Assembly: GCA_032622095.1 (NCBI GenBank)
Contig: CP136064.1
Span: forward strand, 172,616,310 to 172,680,309
DNA from: Siphonodentalium dalli
Taxonomy: Eukaryota; Mollusca; Scaphopoda; Gadilida; Siphonodentaliidae
Direction of reading: 5' to 3'
DNA: 64,000 nucleotides
The translations under genes were made by a program, and so were the position numbers. The notes under the pieces are model-generated. The model was given only the letters and a program-made list of their open reading frames with translations, made no database searches and had not been told where the DNA came from. Shown one piece after another: positions 20,698 through 32,284 of this stretch. Every line of letters begins with the position of its first letter. Positions within the stretch are counted from its first letter, which is position 1.

Positions 20698-22912
20698 TCA
20701 TTGCAATTAAATTAAAACTACAAAATGTAACTTTTCACATGGCTAACATATAACGGTATTCATTGTGTGAAGACATTACTTGGTTTATACTTTAAACAAT
20801 AATCATTACTTAAATCATAAATGTTGTCGATCTGACTCGGGTTGCTATATATGCCATTCGGAAAATGACGGAAATTACGTAAAGCTGCACATTTTCGTTA
20901 GCCACATCGCGAAAACAACATGACTCATTTCGTAAAAGTCTTAAAATGTTTGTCATATCAGTAAATAAACTTTTCTTTAGTTTATTAAATTAGTAAAAGC
21001 ACGTTCAGGTAAACTGTTAGGTTACGTCATATGTTGTATCCAAAGCGACGTCATATTGGCACGCGCATTTCCCCGCGAAAGTTATTGACGTTTTGACAGC
21101 GACATAGCACACAAAGCAGGCATAATGTTGGCACGGTTGGCATTATGTTTGGTTGGGTTGACGTTGTTTCATAGTGCATGGCTCCGAGTCCGGGCTGGTA
21201 TAAATGTAGCTCCATGCAATTGTAATCAAACTGATCAAATCCCAACCTATAAAATCACTATATAGGATTTGTACAGGTACAAACAAAAACATATGTTCTT
21301 GGAAATTGAATGTTCTTCATTACTTATATTCTATATAATGATTTGGGTTGTGATTTGAAACAAACAAACAACCCAAATTATGAGGGAGGTAAACCCAAGT
21401 TCTCACTCATAAGAACCCCAATTTCCAACCAAGGCCAAGGGTTGTGGGGCGAGTACAACTAATATTTCATTCAAATTGAAATTGGGCATATATATGGACC
21501 AGTCGAAAAAATGGCCCGAGGAGCCACGCAAGGCTGAACGATGTGAGTGCAATATGATAATTCTGAGGTAGACCCCATCCCCATACCACAAGCAACCATG
21601 CAACTTCGTGTACGTAATTGGTTATAAGAAATATTTATAGTTAATTAAATCTTGACGTTCATATAAGTCAACACATAGTAGTCTGAGTAGAGTAGGTCGT
21701 GACTGCACGGTCGTCCTTTTTTTTACATGGATTTCAATACCATAATTTCTTGTTTATAGTGACTTGATATACGGTTTTAATAACAATCTATGCATTAAAT
21801 ATGATTAAAATACTATAATTCATCACCATCTGAAACGTCTGTCTCAGCAGATGCCCATAGATAAATAGAAACAGCTGAAATAATAGAAAGATCCCCCGCT
21901 ATATATGGCTCCCAGAATGCAACAGAATTCAAACTAAAGATGTATTTTCTATGGATAGGGGAATAACTCTATATTTAAAATATAGAGATTCCCCTCCATT
22001 GAAAATAATACACTTTTTACTACAATCTATATGAAACTTGAGCACAAAAACACGTCGGTAACTAAAAAAAAAACAACATGTTCACAGTTTATTACACCTG
22101 ACAAGTTGACAATACCATGTTTCGGAGCTTCCTCTTTCAAATGGTATATACACTATATGGCATATAAATTATGTAGGGGGTTCGAAAGTTAAGTGGGCCT
22201 TTAATAACTCTCCAATATTTTACGAGATTTCGCATATTCATATTGATTATTGAATCCATTATGTACTATGTAAATTTATATTAATTAAGTCATGTGTAGC
22301 ACTTGGCATTATAATTAACCAATCAAGTCCAATTATATACCAAATTTTAATAAAAAAAAACTGACGGTAGCCTAAATATTGGAAAAGGTCGAAGCATATA
22401 TTTAAAAGTAGGCCTATTCCGAAAATCATATTTAGACTAAACTGTTTTAACTTAATATGCGATCAGCGAAATTCAGTGCCGATGATTGTTGACATTCACT
22501 GTAGGATCGACTTAACCGTTTTGTTTACATTTGAACCTACGCAAAATTGCGTTATTTAAGTTGGAAATCTCGAGCAATCAATAATTAATATTAGAACACA
22601 GTTTATCTATTTCTCCATGTTCTTCGCGATGGTTCATGATGTTTTTACATACTTTTATAATGTTTGCACATTTACCCACAGCGAGTGACTTTGGTCCCTT
22701 TAAACAAGAACGTGATGGTAATATAAATTACTAACCCCTCTCGATCCGCCCCCGATATAGGCTTTATTCAATCGACACCATGGAAGCAGTGACATCGCGG
22801 AATCAGTTTTTGGCAATATATATACGGTACTCTAAATACCGGTATACATGTGTGCCACAACATTCAGTATATTGATTTATTTTTGGGGATACCTATAACC
22901 TTAGCGGCCTAC

Positions 22913-23104
22913 CTCCAATTTCTCTGTTTTCACTTGAATTTGGTCACCCTTCGTGCTCTCGATTTCCGCAGCAAGGAAGCCCTCTTTGGCGTCCGGAATC
23001 CAACAGTTCTTCTTGCCATCGAATGGTCTGGTTTGCTCTTCAAGACGTTTCTTTCTTGGAACACAAAGAAACTCAAAATCGGGATCATCGTCGTAGAACC
23101 CCAT
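22913..23104 (-). CDS. Mhc: Muscle-type myosin heavy chain, first coding exon (N-terminal SH3-like domain)
   Basis: This exon encodes residues 1-64 of a class II muscle myosin heavy chain, the actin-based motor ATPase of the thick filament. The ATG sits in a strong context (A at -3, G at +4). The start MGFYDDDPDFEFL is followed by a basic stretch and then FDGKKNCWIPDAKEGF, which is the hallmark of the invertebrate muscle myosin N-terminal domain. The exon ends at GAG before a GTAGGC donor, and the frame joins exactly to the next exon. A TATAG acceptor with a pyrimidine tract ends at 23129, so the exon probably starts at 23128 with 24 nt of 5' UTR and a noncoding exon further upstream, which I could not locate. 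The following intron (13394-22912) is about 9.5 kb. Family and exon are secure; the paralog (striated, smooth or catch) is not resolved. Confidence 0.93.
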
Positions 23105-23128
23105 GATGACTTGTGTCTGTGTGTTGGT

Positions 23129-24196
23129 CTATAGGCGAAACAGCAAATGAAGGACTTGTTCAGACCCTGGACGTGGGTGACAGATGCGCACAACACTGAT
23201 CTGCAAGTGTATAACTGGAAACTTAAAAACAAAACAAAGCATAATATTTAAGAGATAAAAAGAAAAAGAAAGACACAAACAATACAAAAGAAACATACAA
23301 AACAAAACCGATGTAAACTATTGAACGCTCGCTCTCCTTTAGCACTACCATATACTCGAAACATGGATAGGTTTGACGAGTCATTGAAATAGTTTCGCCT
23401 AATTTGTCTATTTGGATAGAATAAACATGATCTCCTTTATGATTATTGTGGCACCAAGATATATCACACACAATGTTTTGTTATAATTCATCCTCTCTTC
23501 TGATTGCATGGCTGAGGGTGTGTCACATGGCAGGCCGTAAATCACTTGATACCCTCGAGGGTAACATTTTGAAGGTTGTTGACCGTTCAGCGATTATCAG
23601 TAAACATAGAACTACGAAGTTCTCAACGTGCAGAGATACCCGCACAGCTCTCTAATTTAACAAAACGCTCATTTAAACCCCACTGTTTCGTAACAACCGC
23701 GAACTGTGGTGTTCGCTATTTTGCACAATTGTTGTTTTTAATTTGCATAAATCCGTTATATAAGGTGTACTGTTCCTATTGGGCCTTTTTATATCAATGG
23801 TGAATACCGTGGAACAAATAGATAAACCTTATTACGCAGTTGGTATTCTGCTGCAGACAATTGCACGCATGCACGATGTACATATACGTTACAAATGCGT
23901 ATCTTTACTAAGCTCTAAAGTTCAATTAAGAAGCCACCCATTATTGTATATCAATTGACAATTTCCTTCAAGATTCAAAATTTTAATTTCTCAAGTTCTC
24001 TCCTAATCACAAGACATAAGAGAACAAAACAAAAAGCGTGAAATAAAATAAAATTACGGGGCAAAAAGGTTGTGCGTTGGCAGGTCAGTGGTTGATGCAC
24101 CAGCAGGTCGTGAACCATTATCCCCGGTACGATAGGATACGCCCAGCACGTCGCATGAAAGCACGCACCAAGAGCACGAAGTAGAAACCATGGCAA
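23129..24196. other. Region upstream of myosin coding exon 1
   Basis: A TATAG acceptor at the low edge implies an intron here, so the myosin promoter is probably further upstream. An A-rich simple stretch (AAACAAAAC-like) is at 23225-23310. I could not identify a first noncoding exon or a convincing TATA promoter. Confidence 0.5.
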
Positions 24197-24415
24197 CTAC
24201 CCCCTTCCGCCCATAATTCGAGTCCTTATATACGTATAAACATCACGCCTTAATTCCGGTAGTCTAGCTATAGATTCCTTCAACTTCACAAGAATATCCC
24301 TGGGTTGCGTAACAGTCTGTAAAAGTCTACCTGCGTCTACACGCTCATCTAAACGAAACTGAACATTTCGCAGCATGGTTACTCTACTTCGAAATTGTTT
24401 TACTCCTTTTTCCAT
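24197..24415 (-). CDS. Candidate small protein, 72 aa, unknown function
   Basis: An open frame starts at an ATG at 24415 (MEKGVKQFRSRV) and ends at TAG in 24197-24199. It is basic and helix-prone (RLDERVDAGRLLQT, VKLKESIARLPELRR). The frame stays open upstream to about 24466, where GCGCAG could be a splice acceptor, so it might instead be a terminal exon. I recognise no family. The GC content and residue pattern look better than the surrounding DNA, but no homology is available to confirm it. Confidence 0.3.
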   Translation of the reverse strand: MEKGVKQFRSRVTMLRNVQFRLDERVDAGRLLQTVTQPRDILVKLKESIARLPELRRDVYTYIRTRIMGGRG

Positions 24416-24466
24416 GAACAGATTCCCACCATGCGACAACCAAATAACCTGAACATAGCTGCGCAA

Positions 24467-24740
24467 ATGATGGATGTGCTAATTGAGCCAAAATTTGAAC
24501 GTTTTATTTAAAAGAAAAGAGATGATTCCAACATAGAAATAACTCTTCGAACTGGATTAAGAATATACGCGCGGACTTATATAGTTGTCACCCTTGTTTT
24601 CGTGAGACACGGGGATTTGTCGCCGCTCTGGACCTGGAATGTCACACTCGGACCTTGCCACCCTCGGGCGACATTGAATGCCGAATGATTGTCAACGCTG
24701 CAAATTAATGCAGAACATGGATATATACATATATACAATG
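24467..24740. other. Spacer, no feature seen
   Basis: No ORF, repeat or RNA feature can be supported between the small candidate ORF and the microsatellite. Confidence 0.4.
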
Positions 24741-24744
24741 GGGT

Positions 24745-24960
24745 CACTTACATCATCATCGTCATCATCACCATCATCAACATCCTCATCGTCGTCGACA
24801 TCATCATCATAATCATCATGCCTCATCATCATTATTCATCATCATCATAATCATCGGCATCATCAACACCATCATCATCATCATCAACACCATCTTCATC
24901 ATCATCATCATCATCATCATCGTCATCTTCATCATATGTATCGTCACCATGCATCGTCAA
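24745..24960. repeat. CAT/ATC trinucleotide microsatellite, imperfect
   Basis: About 215 bp of (CAT)n, interrupted by CGT, CAC and CTT variants, with the purest run at about 24895-24922. It has no stop pattern that suggests coding use. Confidence 0.92.
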
Positions 24961-25348
24961 CATTTTTGCTTGAACAGATCATTCCGAGTTGTCATATATG
25001 ACATAGTATGCACACATTTTGAAAGGTGAGCATTCGTCACTATTGAACCCAGATTACTCAATACCAAAACAATTAACATATATTTCTCACATATATATAC
25101 CCTTTAACATATCCTTCAGCCCGGGAGGGGGCGTACATAGCTTTGATTGGGGTACCAAGTGTAACTGTCTCAGGTTACAACTATGGCCATATAAATTTGC
25201 TAATTTGTGGTGCTGTATATATATGCTACACTCCCATGGAATTGTGTGTATCCAGCTCAGCCAAATGTTACATGGTATACCCACTTAAGGGGTAGTCCAC
25301 ATGCAATGTCAGAGCTACGTTTAATAATTATACCTCATTCGCGTGATG
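24961..25348. other. Gene-free spacer
   Basis: Short open frames on both strands overlap one another and look random. No supported feature. Confidence 0.4.
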
Positions 25349-25521
25349 CTATTTGGTCCCCGACTATATATCTACTTTGTTCGGGGAAGGGACACAAAAA
25401 AAACATCATGTAAATGAATTCGGTCCGGGACTATATATATATTATTTTATCCCGGACTAAACTAAAAAAAAAATCCAGCTCTTGAGGTGGAACACATTCG
25501 GATAGCCGGGGACCAAATCGT
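25349..25521. mobile_element. Inverted-repeat element (ATTTGGTCCCCGACTA ends)
   Basis: The left ATTTGGTCCCCGACTAT is complementary to the right AGCCGGGGACCAAAT. An inner palindrome GTCCGGGACTA...TCCCGGAC surrounds an AT centre at about 25431-25461. It is a probable MITE. Confidence 0.65.
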
Positions 25522-25845
25522 CAATCTGTGTACATGTCAAAAATCGCGTGAAATAGTTCGTGACCGAACAAAAGTTTCCCATTTACCATACATGATGCAT
25601 GGTCTAATATAAGTTATCCGAGGCAAGATTGGTCGTTCGTTGAGATTTATATCTGGGTATCGATTTTGAACCCATGGCAGAGCGAATATGTTCACACAGA
25701 GGCATCCATGTATACCAAATGTCAATGTATACCACAAAGACTGTGGCGGATGAGAGAGATTGTTTATTCCTCCATTCAAGAGAGACGTAATATACAACAA
25801 TAGATACAATTACATAATATATAGAGACAATAAGATAGGTTGCTA

Positions 25846-25932
25846 TTCAGGATTACACGATAAACATGTGTGTCCTACCAATAACAAGAATGCATGATAT
25901 ACATGTGTGTCATACCAATAACAACCATGATG
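25846..25932. repeat. Two tandem ~44-bp units
   Basis: ACATGTGTGTC(C/A)TACCAATAACAA occurs twice about 44 bp apart, with ATG(C/G)ATGAT spacers. It is a simple local tandem duplication. Confidence 0.75.
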
Positions 25933-26404
25933 GTACACACACGAGGACCAACTGGTGCACAAAATGCATATGAACGAAAAACAATCTACAAAAAGTTCAC
26001 CCTCGTTGTCTCTGGTTGAGGAATCCAATCCACTCATCGACTGAGGCGTTATTTCGCTAAAATCCGATTCAGATTCTGGATTCAGATTACAGATTGGTCC
26101 TCGTACGACTTGGTTCGGCAAAAGAACAGACCAGAAATTGGCAGAATCAGTAAACGAACAGACCGTAATCTCAATTTCGTGGTAATCCGATTGGGATTCG
26201 GATTCCGATTACGGACTCAAATGTTCGTAATGTAAACAAACCGAGATTTCGCCACCTCAGAGTTTAAAAACACAATAAAACATAAGAATCCGTCTCTTGT
26301 GTACAAATTATTGCAGAATATAAACGATCTATATCAAAGAATTTTAAATGCGGAGACAAATTTGTTTTATTGAATGTAAACTGGGAGAATATTACTGAAA
26401 TTAG

Positions 26405-27342
26405 CAGGGGGGGGGGGGGGTCTGCAAAAAAAAATCCGTATATAGGGCCGGGGTGGGTGGGTGGTCCAGAGGCGGAAAAAATGGTGCTTGTATTTTTTTT
26501 CCAAAATGGGTTTTTTTCAAACAATTTACAAGTACTGACCATGTAATGTTGTTTATTAGCATGTTAGTACCATGCTTGTTGGTATAGGGCTATATAGGCA
26601 GCTAAAGTGACTCTTTAGCCTCAGATTTAGCAACATTCTGGATTTCACAGTATCCCGGACCACTTCACAGTGGACCACCGTATTAACGTTCAGGAAACTT
26701 ATGATCAACGGAAGAAATATTTAGTAACAAAATTAATATATTATCTGAATAAAAGTAATAAAACAAAAAACTCTATCACTAATTGGATACTACATGGTGA
26801 ATACTCAATGATGACTACTTGTAGATATCATTAACCTGATTGTTGCATAACATGAAATTGAAAAGGGTATCTCTTAAATTTCTAATGTCTGAAATACTGT
26901 CTTGTTCTGGCATGTAATCAAATTCATTCCTTCTGGTTATTTCTCATCTTGAATGATTGCAAGTAATGTTAATTTTCAACAATTATCCAAATAAAACTGA
27001 ATTGGTTATGATGAATGGCATTACTGTTTACTGCTCAGACAATCCCAAATGAAGGTGACGCTATTCTCATTGAATTTCCGAACTTCATCTGGGAGCTTTA
27101 CTGCTCAACAAGACGAAACTAAAATACTAATTGTATACTGTTATCACTTACAAATAGATGAACTGAAATAATGTGATGCATTCAGATGCATTGAGAAATG
27201 ACAACCGACACTTAACTTATATTGCAAAAAATTTGGAGAATTTTTTTATTTTTTTTTGCAAAAATGGGGTGGTGGGTCCCTCGAGGTCGGAAAAAAACTT
27301 TTTGGGCCCTATATGTGCAATTTTTTTCCAGACCCCCCCCTG
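26405..27342. mobile_element. CAGGG...CCCTG DNA transposon, non-autonomous, type C
   Basis: It starts CAGG plus a G run and TCTGCAAAAAAAAATCC, and ends TTTTTTTCCAGACCCCCCCCTG. The inverted ends match for about 45 bp, including ATATAGGGCC. An exact 7-bp direct repeat AAATTAG flanks it (26398-26404 and 27343-27349). The interior differs from copies A and B, so it is a sister family using the same kind of ends. No transposase is seen. Confidence 0.85.
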
Positions 27343-29861
27343 AAATTAGCCAAATAATAACGCTATTGATAGTAACGCTGGGGGAGCACTTCGGTTGATG
27401 GCGAAGCAATTGCAAATCATTGTTGATTGTCACTTTCATATGTCCATTTCATAATTCCATCCTTAAAATACCGCCCGAACGCATGTCGATTTCGAATTCG
27501 GCGGATACGTCACCATTGACATAATTCATATGAACCTGCATGGATATGTCTTCTGCTGTGTTCGTTATTATAATGCTTCTTCTTATTCAAGAAATAGTAG
27601 GATTATATGGTATCGATGGATTATCAGATACACGTATGTACTATCATCTAGTCTTAAAGTGATAGCAATTTCATGTTTAACATGTTTTGTTTCGTTAAAT
27701 GCAGTCGTTTTGAGCAATAGTCTCTGTATAGACAACATACACAATCATGTTCTAGGGACGTGGCTAGAAGTTTCCTCAAATTTCCGGCCAACTGCACCCA
27801 CCCCCCCCCCCCCATTGAACCAAACATCAATCTCACAGGTTCGCAGAATTCAATTTGCTCCCCTTGGAAATATCCAATCTGACAAACACTAAGATTGGAA
27901 AATTACCAACTTTTACTGTTCAAACAATGAGAACAATGCCAACCTATATATGGTGTCAAATTAATATCCAACTAATGTTGTGTCATGCATGAAATTTCCG
28001 ACTGCTGGATGTACCAAAGTTTAGTTTAGATATATTTATTTCAAATATATGTCAAATTTAGATAACACATGATATATAACACATACATTTGTTTATACAT
28101 ACAAAGGAATTGGGGGACAAGTACTGACTCACTTAAGGGTACCCCCTCTCCCATATGTTATTACACTGAAAAAATAAATAATTAGTAATGGCAAAGCAAC
28201 ATGACTACCAAAACAAGTTGAACATATATACAGATCACTGGACACCCCCTCTCCCGAGTTAGTCATAAGTTTGTATATGTATTTATTTAAAATCGGGTTT
28301 GTTTTTTGCGTTTGTTGGCTTGTACGTATCATTATTTGAAACAGTTAGTCAAAATAATCCTGATTTTCCTCACGTATGAATGACTGCACAGCTTGGCAAA
28401 TTGTACCAAAGTTCGGGGTGGGCCGGGGTCGAGACACACAATCAACCCCTGTCGTCACGTCCCTGTTCAACTGACAAGTTTCGTGTGTTCTTCACAAAAT
28501 CTTCGGAATTTGATTCAGGAGGCCTAGAGCTGTCATGTTTAGATATGCTTGCCATCATCAATAAACACACTTTAACTTGAAAAAAAAAGATGCGATTAAG
28601 TCGGATTGGCAGCAAATTATGTACCGTGTATACACACATAGAAGAAAAGCATGACTTTCACAACAAACATGCACTTTATAAATATAAGATACAAATGATA
28701 CTTGTTTGAGCCATGTTTGACGCTGGTAGAGAGTTTCGGAGACCACGTGGATTTCAAAATCTGACCTAGAATCGGGAATTAGCCCCGCCCCCGTAATCAG
28801 CTTCGGATTCTCAATCCGGATTTTAGCGAAATTACGACTCTGGCAGCCAAATGAATACCTCAAGAAATCTTGTGGCGATAGACGATCCAGAATTAGCAAC
28901 GTCGATAAATGGAAGATATTGATTATTCGATACCAGAAGGTTTTCAATGGACCTTTAAATTTATTCACGCCAATAAGACCAATTCAGTAGCAATTACAGC
29001 TGAATTGTGATGTCACTGCGACTGTTTCCCCATCATTCTGCTCTATATATACGTTTTCCCATATTTCTGCTCTATATATACGGTTAACTCCAACAGAGTA
29101 GGCAATGTAATATTATCCTGCAATATAGCGTAGATATAAACCTCTTCGCGACGGCGAGCAAAATTATATATTACTAGCTTTTCTGTCTCCTCTATTCTCA
29201 AATGTATATGTGAACGTAGAAGGCAATTTCCCGTAATAGTCCCCGACTTAAATGCCGAGGCAAAAAAAAAAAAAATTCACAACCAAGACATTTCTCCACG
29301 ACAATTTCTCGCCATGACTGAATAAGAGTGATGAGTTATTAAAATCTCTGTCCACACAAAACGACATATTTTACACTAAATAACCGACGTCCATTCCAGT
29401 CGAGAAGGTTGGGTGAAAGAATGAAATATCTAATCTTTGTCCAAAACGACATATTGCCCACTAAATATTGGTTGGAAAATTTAACCGTCAGAATAATCTC
29501 GACATATTTCCAGTCCAAATTTTCCATCTGCCGTTAAATACGGCACGAAATTTCCAACTTCTGAAAAAATAACCAATGTTGAGGAAAGTATGCGTGAGAC
29601 AGCATGGGCAACATCTGCCCCCGAGTAACGTGTAATCTAAGCGGCAACGGTCACTTAGCCATTGACACATCGATGGGAGGCAATCTCGCAGCAACGAGAA
29701 CTGGTGAAATATTGCATATGATTTATTCTAGTTTAGCACTCTTGTATGGGTTACATTATTGTTTGCGTCAAATTGTTTATTATTACCACTTTATAGGGCG
29801 TTCTCTAGGCCATTGATAACGTTTTTCGGGGCGTTCCAAATAACGTATTGTTACCAAAACA
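27343..29861. other. Gene-free stretch with diverged dispersed repeats
   Basis: A C-run at 27798-27813 follows CACCC. The 27850-28040 segment (AACCTATATATGG, TGTCATGCATGAAATTTCC, TACCAAAGTTT) resembles 31990-32160. A GGATTTTAGCGAAATTACG piece at 28818-28836 is an inverted match to one near 26050. No ORF here looks coding. Confidence 0.5.
27850..28040. repeat. Diverged dispersed repeat, copy 1
   Basis: It shares ordered blocks with 31990-32160: an AACCTATATA block, a GGTGTAAAATT-like block, a TGTGTC block followed by ATGACATTTCC or ATGAAATTTCC, and TACCAAAGTTT. Several TTGGAAA and TTTCCAA motifs occur in both. Confidence 0.5.
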
Positions 29862-29915
29862 CCGGGCCGCGGGCCGATAATGAAAAGCTCTGTTCATTAT
29901 CGGCCCGCGGCCCGG
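29862..29915. repeat. Perfect 23-bp GC-rich hairpin
   Basis: The arm CCGGGCCGCGGGCCGATAAT plus GAA is exactly complementary to the right arm TTCATTATCGGCCCGCGGCC plus CGG. The loop is 8 nt. The arms are about 70% GC in a strongly AT-rich setting. It could be the core of a small element, but no terminal duplication is clear. Confidence 0.85.
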
Positions 29916-30254
29916 CAACTTACCGGAAGTTAGATCTCGTTTATTATCACGCGTGTTACGTCGCTTCAACGTCAGACTTACCGTGTTTATTCACAATAAT
30001 GGGAAAATGTACCATATTTTCCTGACACTGTAGTGGTTTTATGATTGGAAATCACGCTATATGGTTGAATTTTTGTCTGAATCGTAAATATGTATAAATA
30101 ACTTTAGCTGTCAAACTCTCATCGTTTGTCACTCGTCTTCAATGCTGGTTTTTATTTATATGTTCTTGGAAATATCTCTCTCTTAATCTACTTCATATTC
30201 CGCTGGGTCAAATGTCCAAATATGTGGTAATACTAGCAATAACATGATCGTATC

Positions 30255-30747
30255 GGGCATTATGGTTTATTAACGGCCCTCTGGAATGATTAACAGCCCT
30301 CGCGCTAATAGGGCTGAATTGGTCATTCTCACCCCCTTTCGTTCAGTTGGGTATACCCAGCTTTTTAAAACTTTCAGTTGGGTACCCAGCTTTATGAGCA
30401 ATCAATCTCCAGAACCTATGCATGCAATTCTTCTCCGCTATTATTTTCAAGCATCGTGACGAATAGACATCATAATTCATATGTAAACAAGAATTCACAC
30501 TTTTACCAGGTTCATTTCGCAATCAACTGAGGGCAATCACTAATTAAATCAAGCTGTGTGTGATATTTCATAAAGCTGGGTACCCAAATGTAAATTTTAC
30601 AAAAGCTGGGTACCCAACTGAAAATAAAAAAAAGCTGGGTATATATATACCCAACTGAACGAAAGGGGTTGACAGTGACCATTTCAGCGCTAATAGGCCA
30701 TTGGACTGTTAATCATTCCTGTCGGGTGTTAATAAACCATAACGCCC
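30255..30747. mobile_element. 493-bp inverted-repeat element with internal GGGTACCC palindromes
   Basis: Outer arms of about 75 bp share GGGC(A/G)TTATGGTTTATTAA and GGAATGATTAACAG. Next inside, CCCCTTTCGTTCAGTTGGG is mirrored by CCCAACTGAACGAAAGGGG. Five copies of a near-palindromic motif, CAGTTGGGTACCCAGCT or its complement, lie at 30344, 30375, 30574, 30604 and 30633. The centre is not repetitive and has no ORF. It is a non-autonomous DNA element of unknown superfamily. Confidence 0.82.
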
Positions 30748-31985
30748 TAAAACATGTTATTGTTATAGTGTCTATAGTTTTAACTGCATGCATGCCCAGC
30801 GTATATCGTTATGAAATTTACGACTCTCTATATAGAGATGGATATTTATGATTTCATCATTCTGACCGGAAGTTGAACAATCAGAACAATAGTAATATAT
30901 ATTTGTCAGTCTGATGCCCCAACTGCATGGTGTATATAGTCTCAGGCATAAAGTTTCTAACTTTTGGAAATAACCGAAGTAGCAGAAGAGACACCCACCC
31001 CATGTCAATGTTAGCGACGACGCAGATCCCCTGCCAATTGATCATTCCAAGAAACAAAGAACGCATACATTTTCCCGTAAATATCCGCGTTATAAATGCA
31101 ACCATAAATTTTATCTATCGAACTCGAACGGCAAGTCACTGCTTGTGCATGGAATCGATCCAGGAAATTGGTGTCGTTTTCGCCAATTTTTACAACTTGA
31201 TGTTAGTAATGACATTTGAACTGAAACTTATAGTCATTTAGTTATAATTCCACGCGCCCACATCACATATACTGACTTAAGAATTGGAATAGCACAGTGT
31301 GTGTCTCCATGTGTACACACATGCAGTATATAGTTTATCATATATTGAAGTCGGCGAGTTATGAATGTATTAATTACAAACGATTATAAAAAGGGGCGAT
31401 TCAACCCTAAAAGAATAGAGTGACCATACCATATAGGGTTTATATTTATATAACACAAATCGTACTTCAAACTCTAGCACTGTGACCATGCATAAGCGCA
31501 ATTGGTTGTTTGGGGAGGCTTACCCCGGGATGCTCGAACGGGTCGATAGAGACCCTCTCCTTCACCCATATAAGCACAAGCTTATATATAGTGGGTATTA
31601 CTGCAGGGACTATGGGGAGCACTCCAACTTTGGTCAACATTTTCAACAGTAGGTAACTCCTCGCCTGTATAGAAAACAGTTGGATATAACGGACCGAAGA
31701 TGATTTACGTTTGTTTTGATAGTTCATATTTCCAACCCATCGATCAGGGACGTTGCTCTATATATGGTCTTCATTTGGGGTGTTCACCTTGGAATTACCA
31801 AGTGCACCCCCTTGAATCAGACCAAATTCCCATACTCGCGAAATACCATTTGTACCTATATATATACTTATGTTGGACCTTTCCAACTTAAACCTCAAAC
31901 TGTCCAAATGTTGGACATTTCCAACCTGACACTCCAATAAGGTTTGGAAAATTTCCAACTGATGGCCATTTCAGATAAAAAGTAG
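30748..31985. other. Gene-free stretch
   Basis: No coding feature is supported. A short stem, GGGGTGTTCACCTTGG and CCAAGTGCACCCCC, lies at 31778-31812. Many TTGGAAA/TTTCCAA motifs occur from 31890. Confidence 0.45.
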
Positions 31986-31989
31986 AAAA

Positions 31990-32160
31990 ATATCCTGCTG
32001 TTGGTCTAAAAACAACTTATTATCCACTCATTACTGTTTGGATAATGAAACAATGAACATAATTTCAACCTATATATACGTGGTGTAAAATTTCCAGCTA
32101 TAATGTGTCGAGTATGACATTTCCAAATGTTGAATTGTTTTTACCAAAGTTTGTCCAAAC
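31990..32160. repeat. Diverged dispersed repeat, copy 2
   Basis: This is the partner of 27850-28040, with the same order of blocks. It is similar enough to be recognised by eye but has many substitutions, so it is an old copy. Confidence 0.5.
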
Positions 32161-32284
32161 CCCCCTCCCTGTCCTGACCAAACCCAGCAATATGTAGTGT
32201 AAAAAGAGTCATTTTGTAGACCAATATTCGAATATTATCCTAATTTCATTCAAAATAGTAGACTGATGTGGCCACAAGCAGAAG

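Larger units (their letters stand above)
20500..22200. mobile_element. 1.7 kb TTAA-flanked non-autonomous transposon
   Basis: The ends are inverted copies of AGGCCCACTTAA followed by TTTCGA, and TTAA sits directly outside both (20496-20499 and 22201-22204). This pattern fits piggyBac-type insertion. The interior has no convincing transposase frame. Near the left end lies a T-shaped hairpin (20544-20605), then three copies of GCCGCCATCTTGAA (20637-20695). Near the right end is a hairpin of AGGGGAAT and CTCTATATTT (about 21956-21998). Confidence 0.8.
13394..22912 (-). other. Myosin intron 1 (9.5 kb)
   Basis: The intron spans from the GTAGGC donor at 22907-22912 to the TTCACAG acceptor at 13394-13400. 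It holds the CAGGG element at 14163, palindromes at 17267 and 17829, the long-armed element at 18586 and the TTAA element at 20500. It may carry regulatory sequence of the gene, but I recognise no specific site. I see no additional exon. Confidence 0.8.

Noticed and set aside
24745-24960. CAT-rich tract as a poly-amino-acid coding region or CRISPR-like array
   Set aside because: It is an imperfect trinucleotide microsatellite with no spacer structure and no flanking coding frame.
27530-27892. 120-codon plus-strand frame
   Set aside because: It crosses a C homopolymer and repeat sequence; no protein-like pattern.
28558-28968. 136-codon minus-strand frame
   Set aside because: Sequence looks random, rich in Phe/Ile/Tyr from AT bias, with no recognisable motif.
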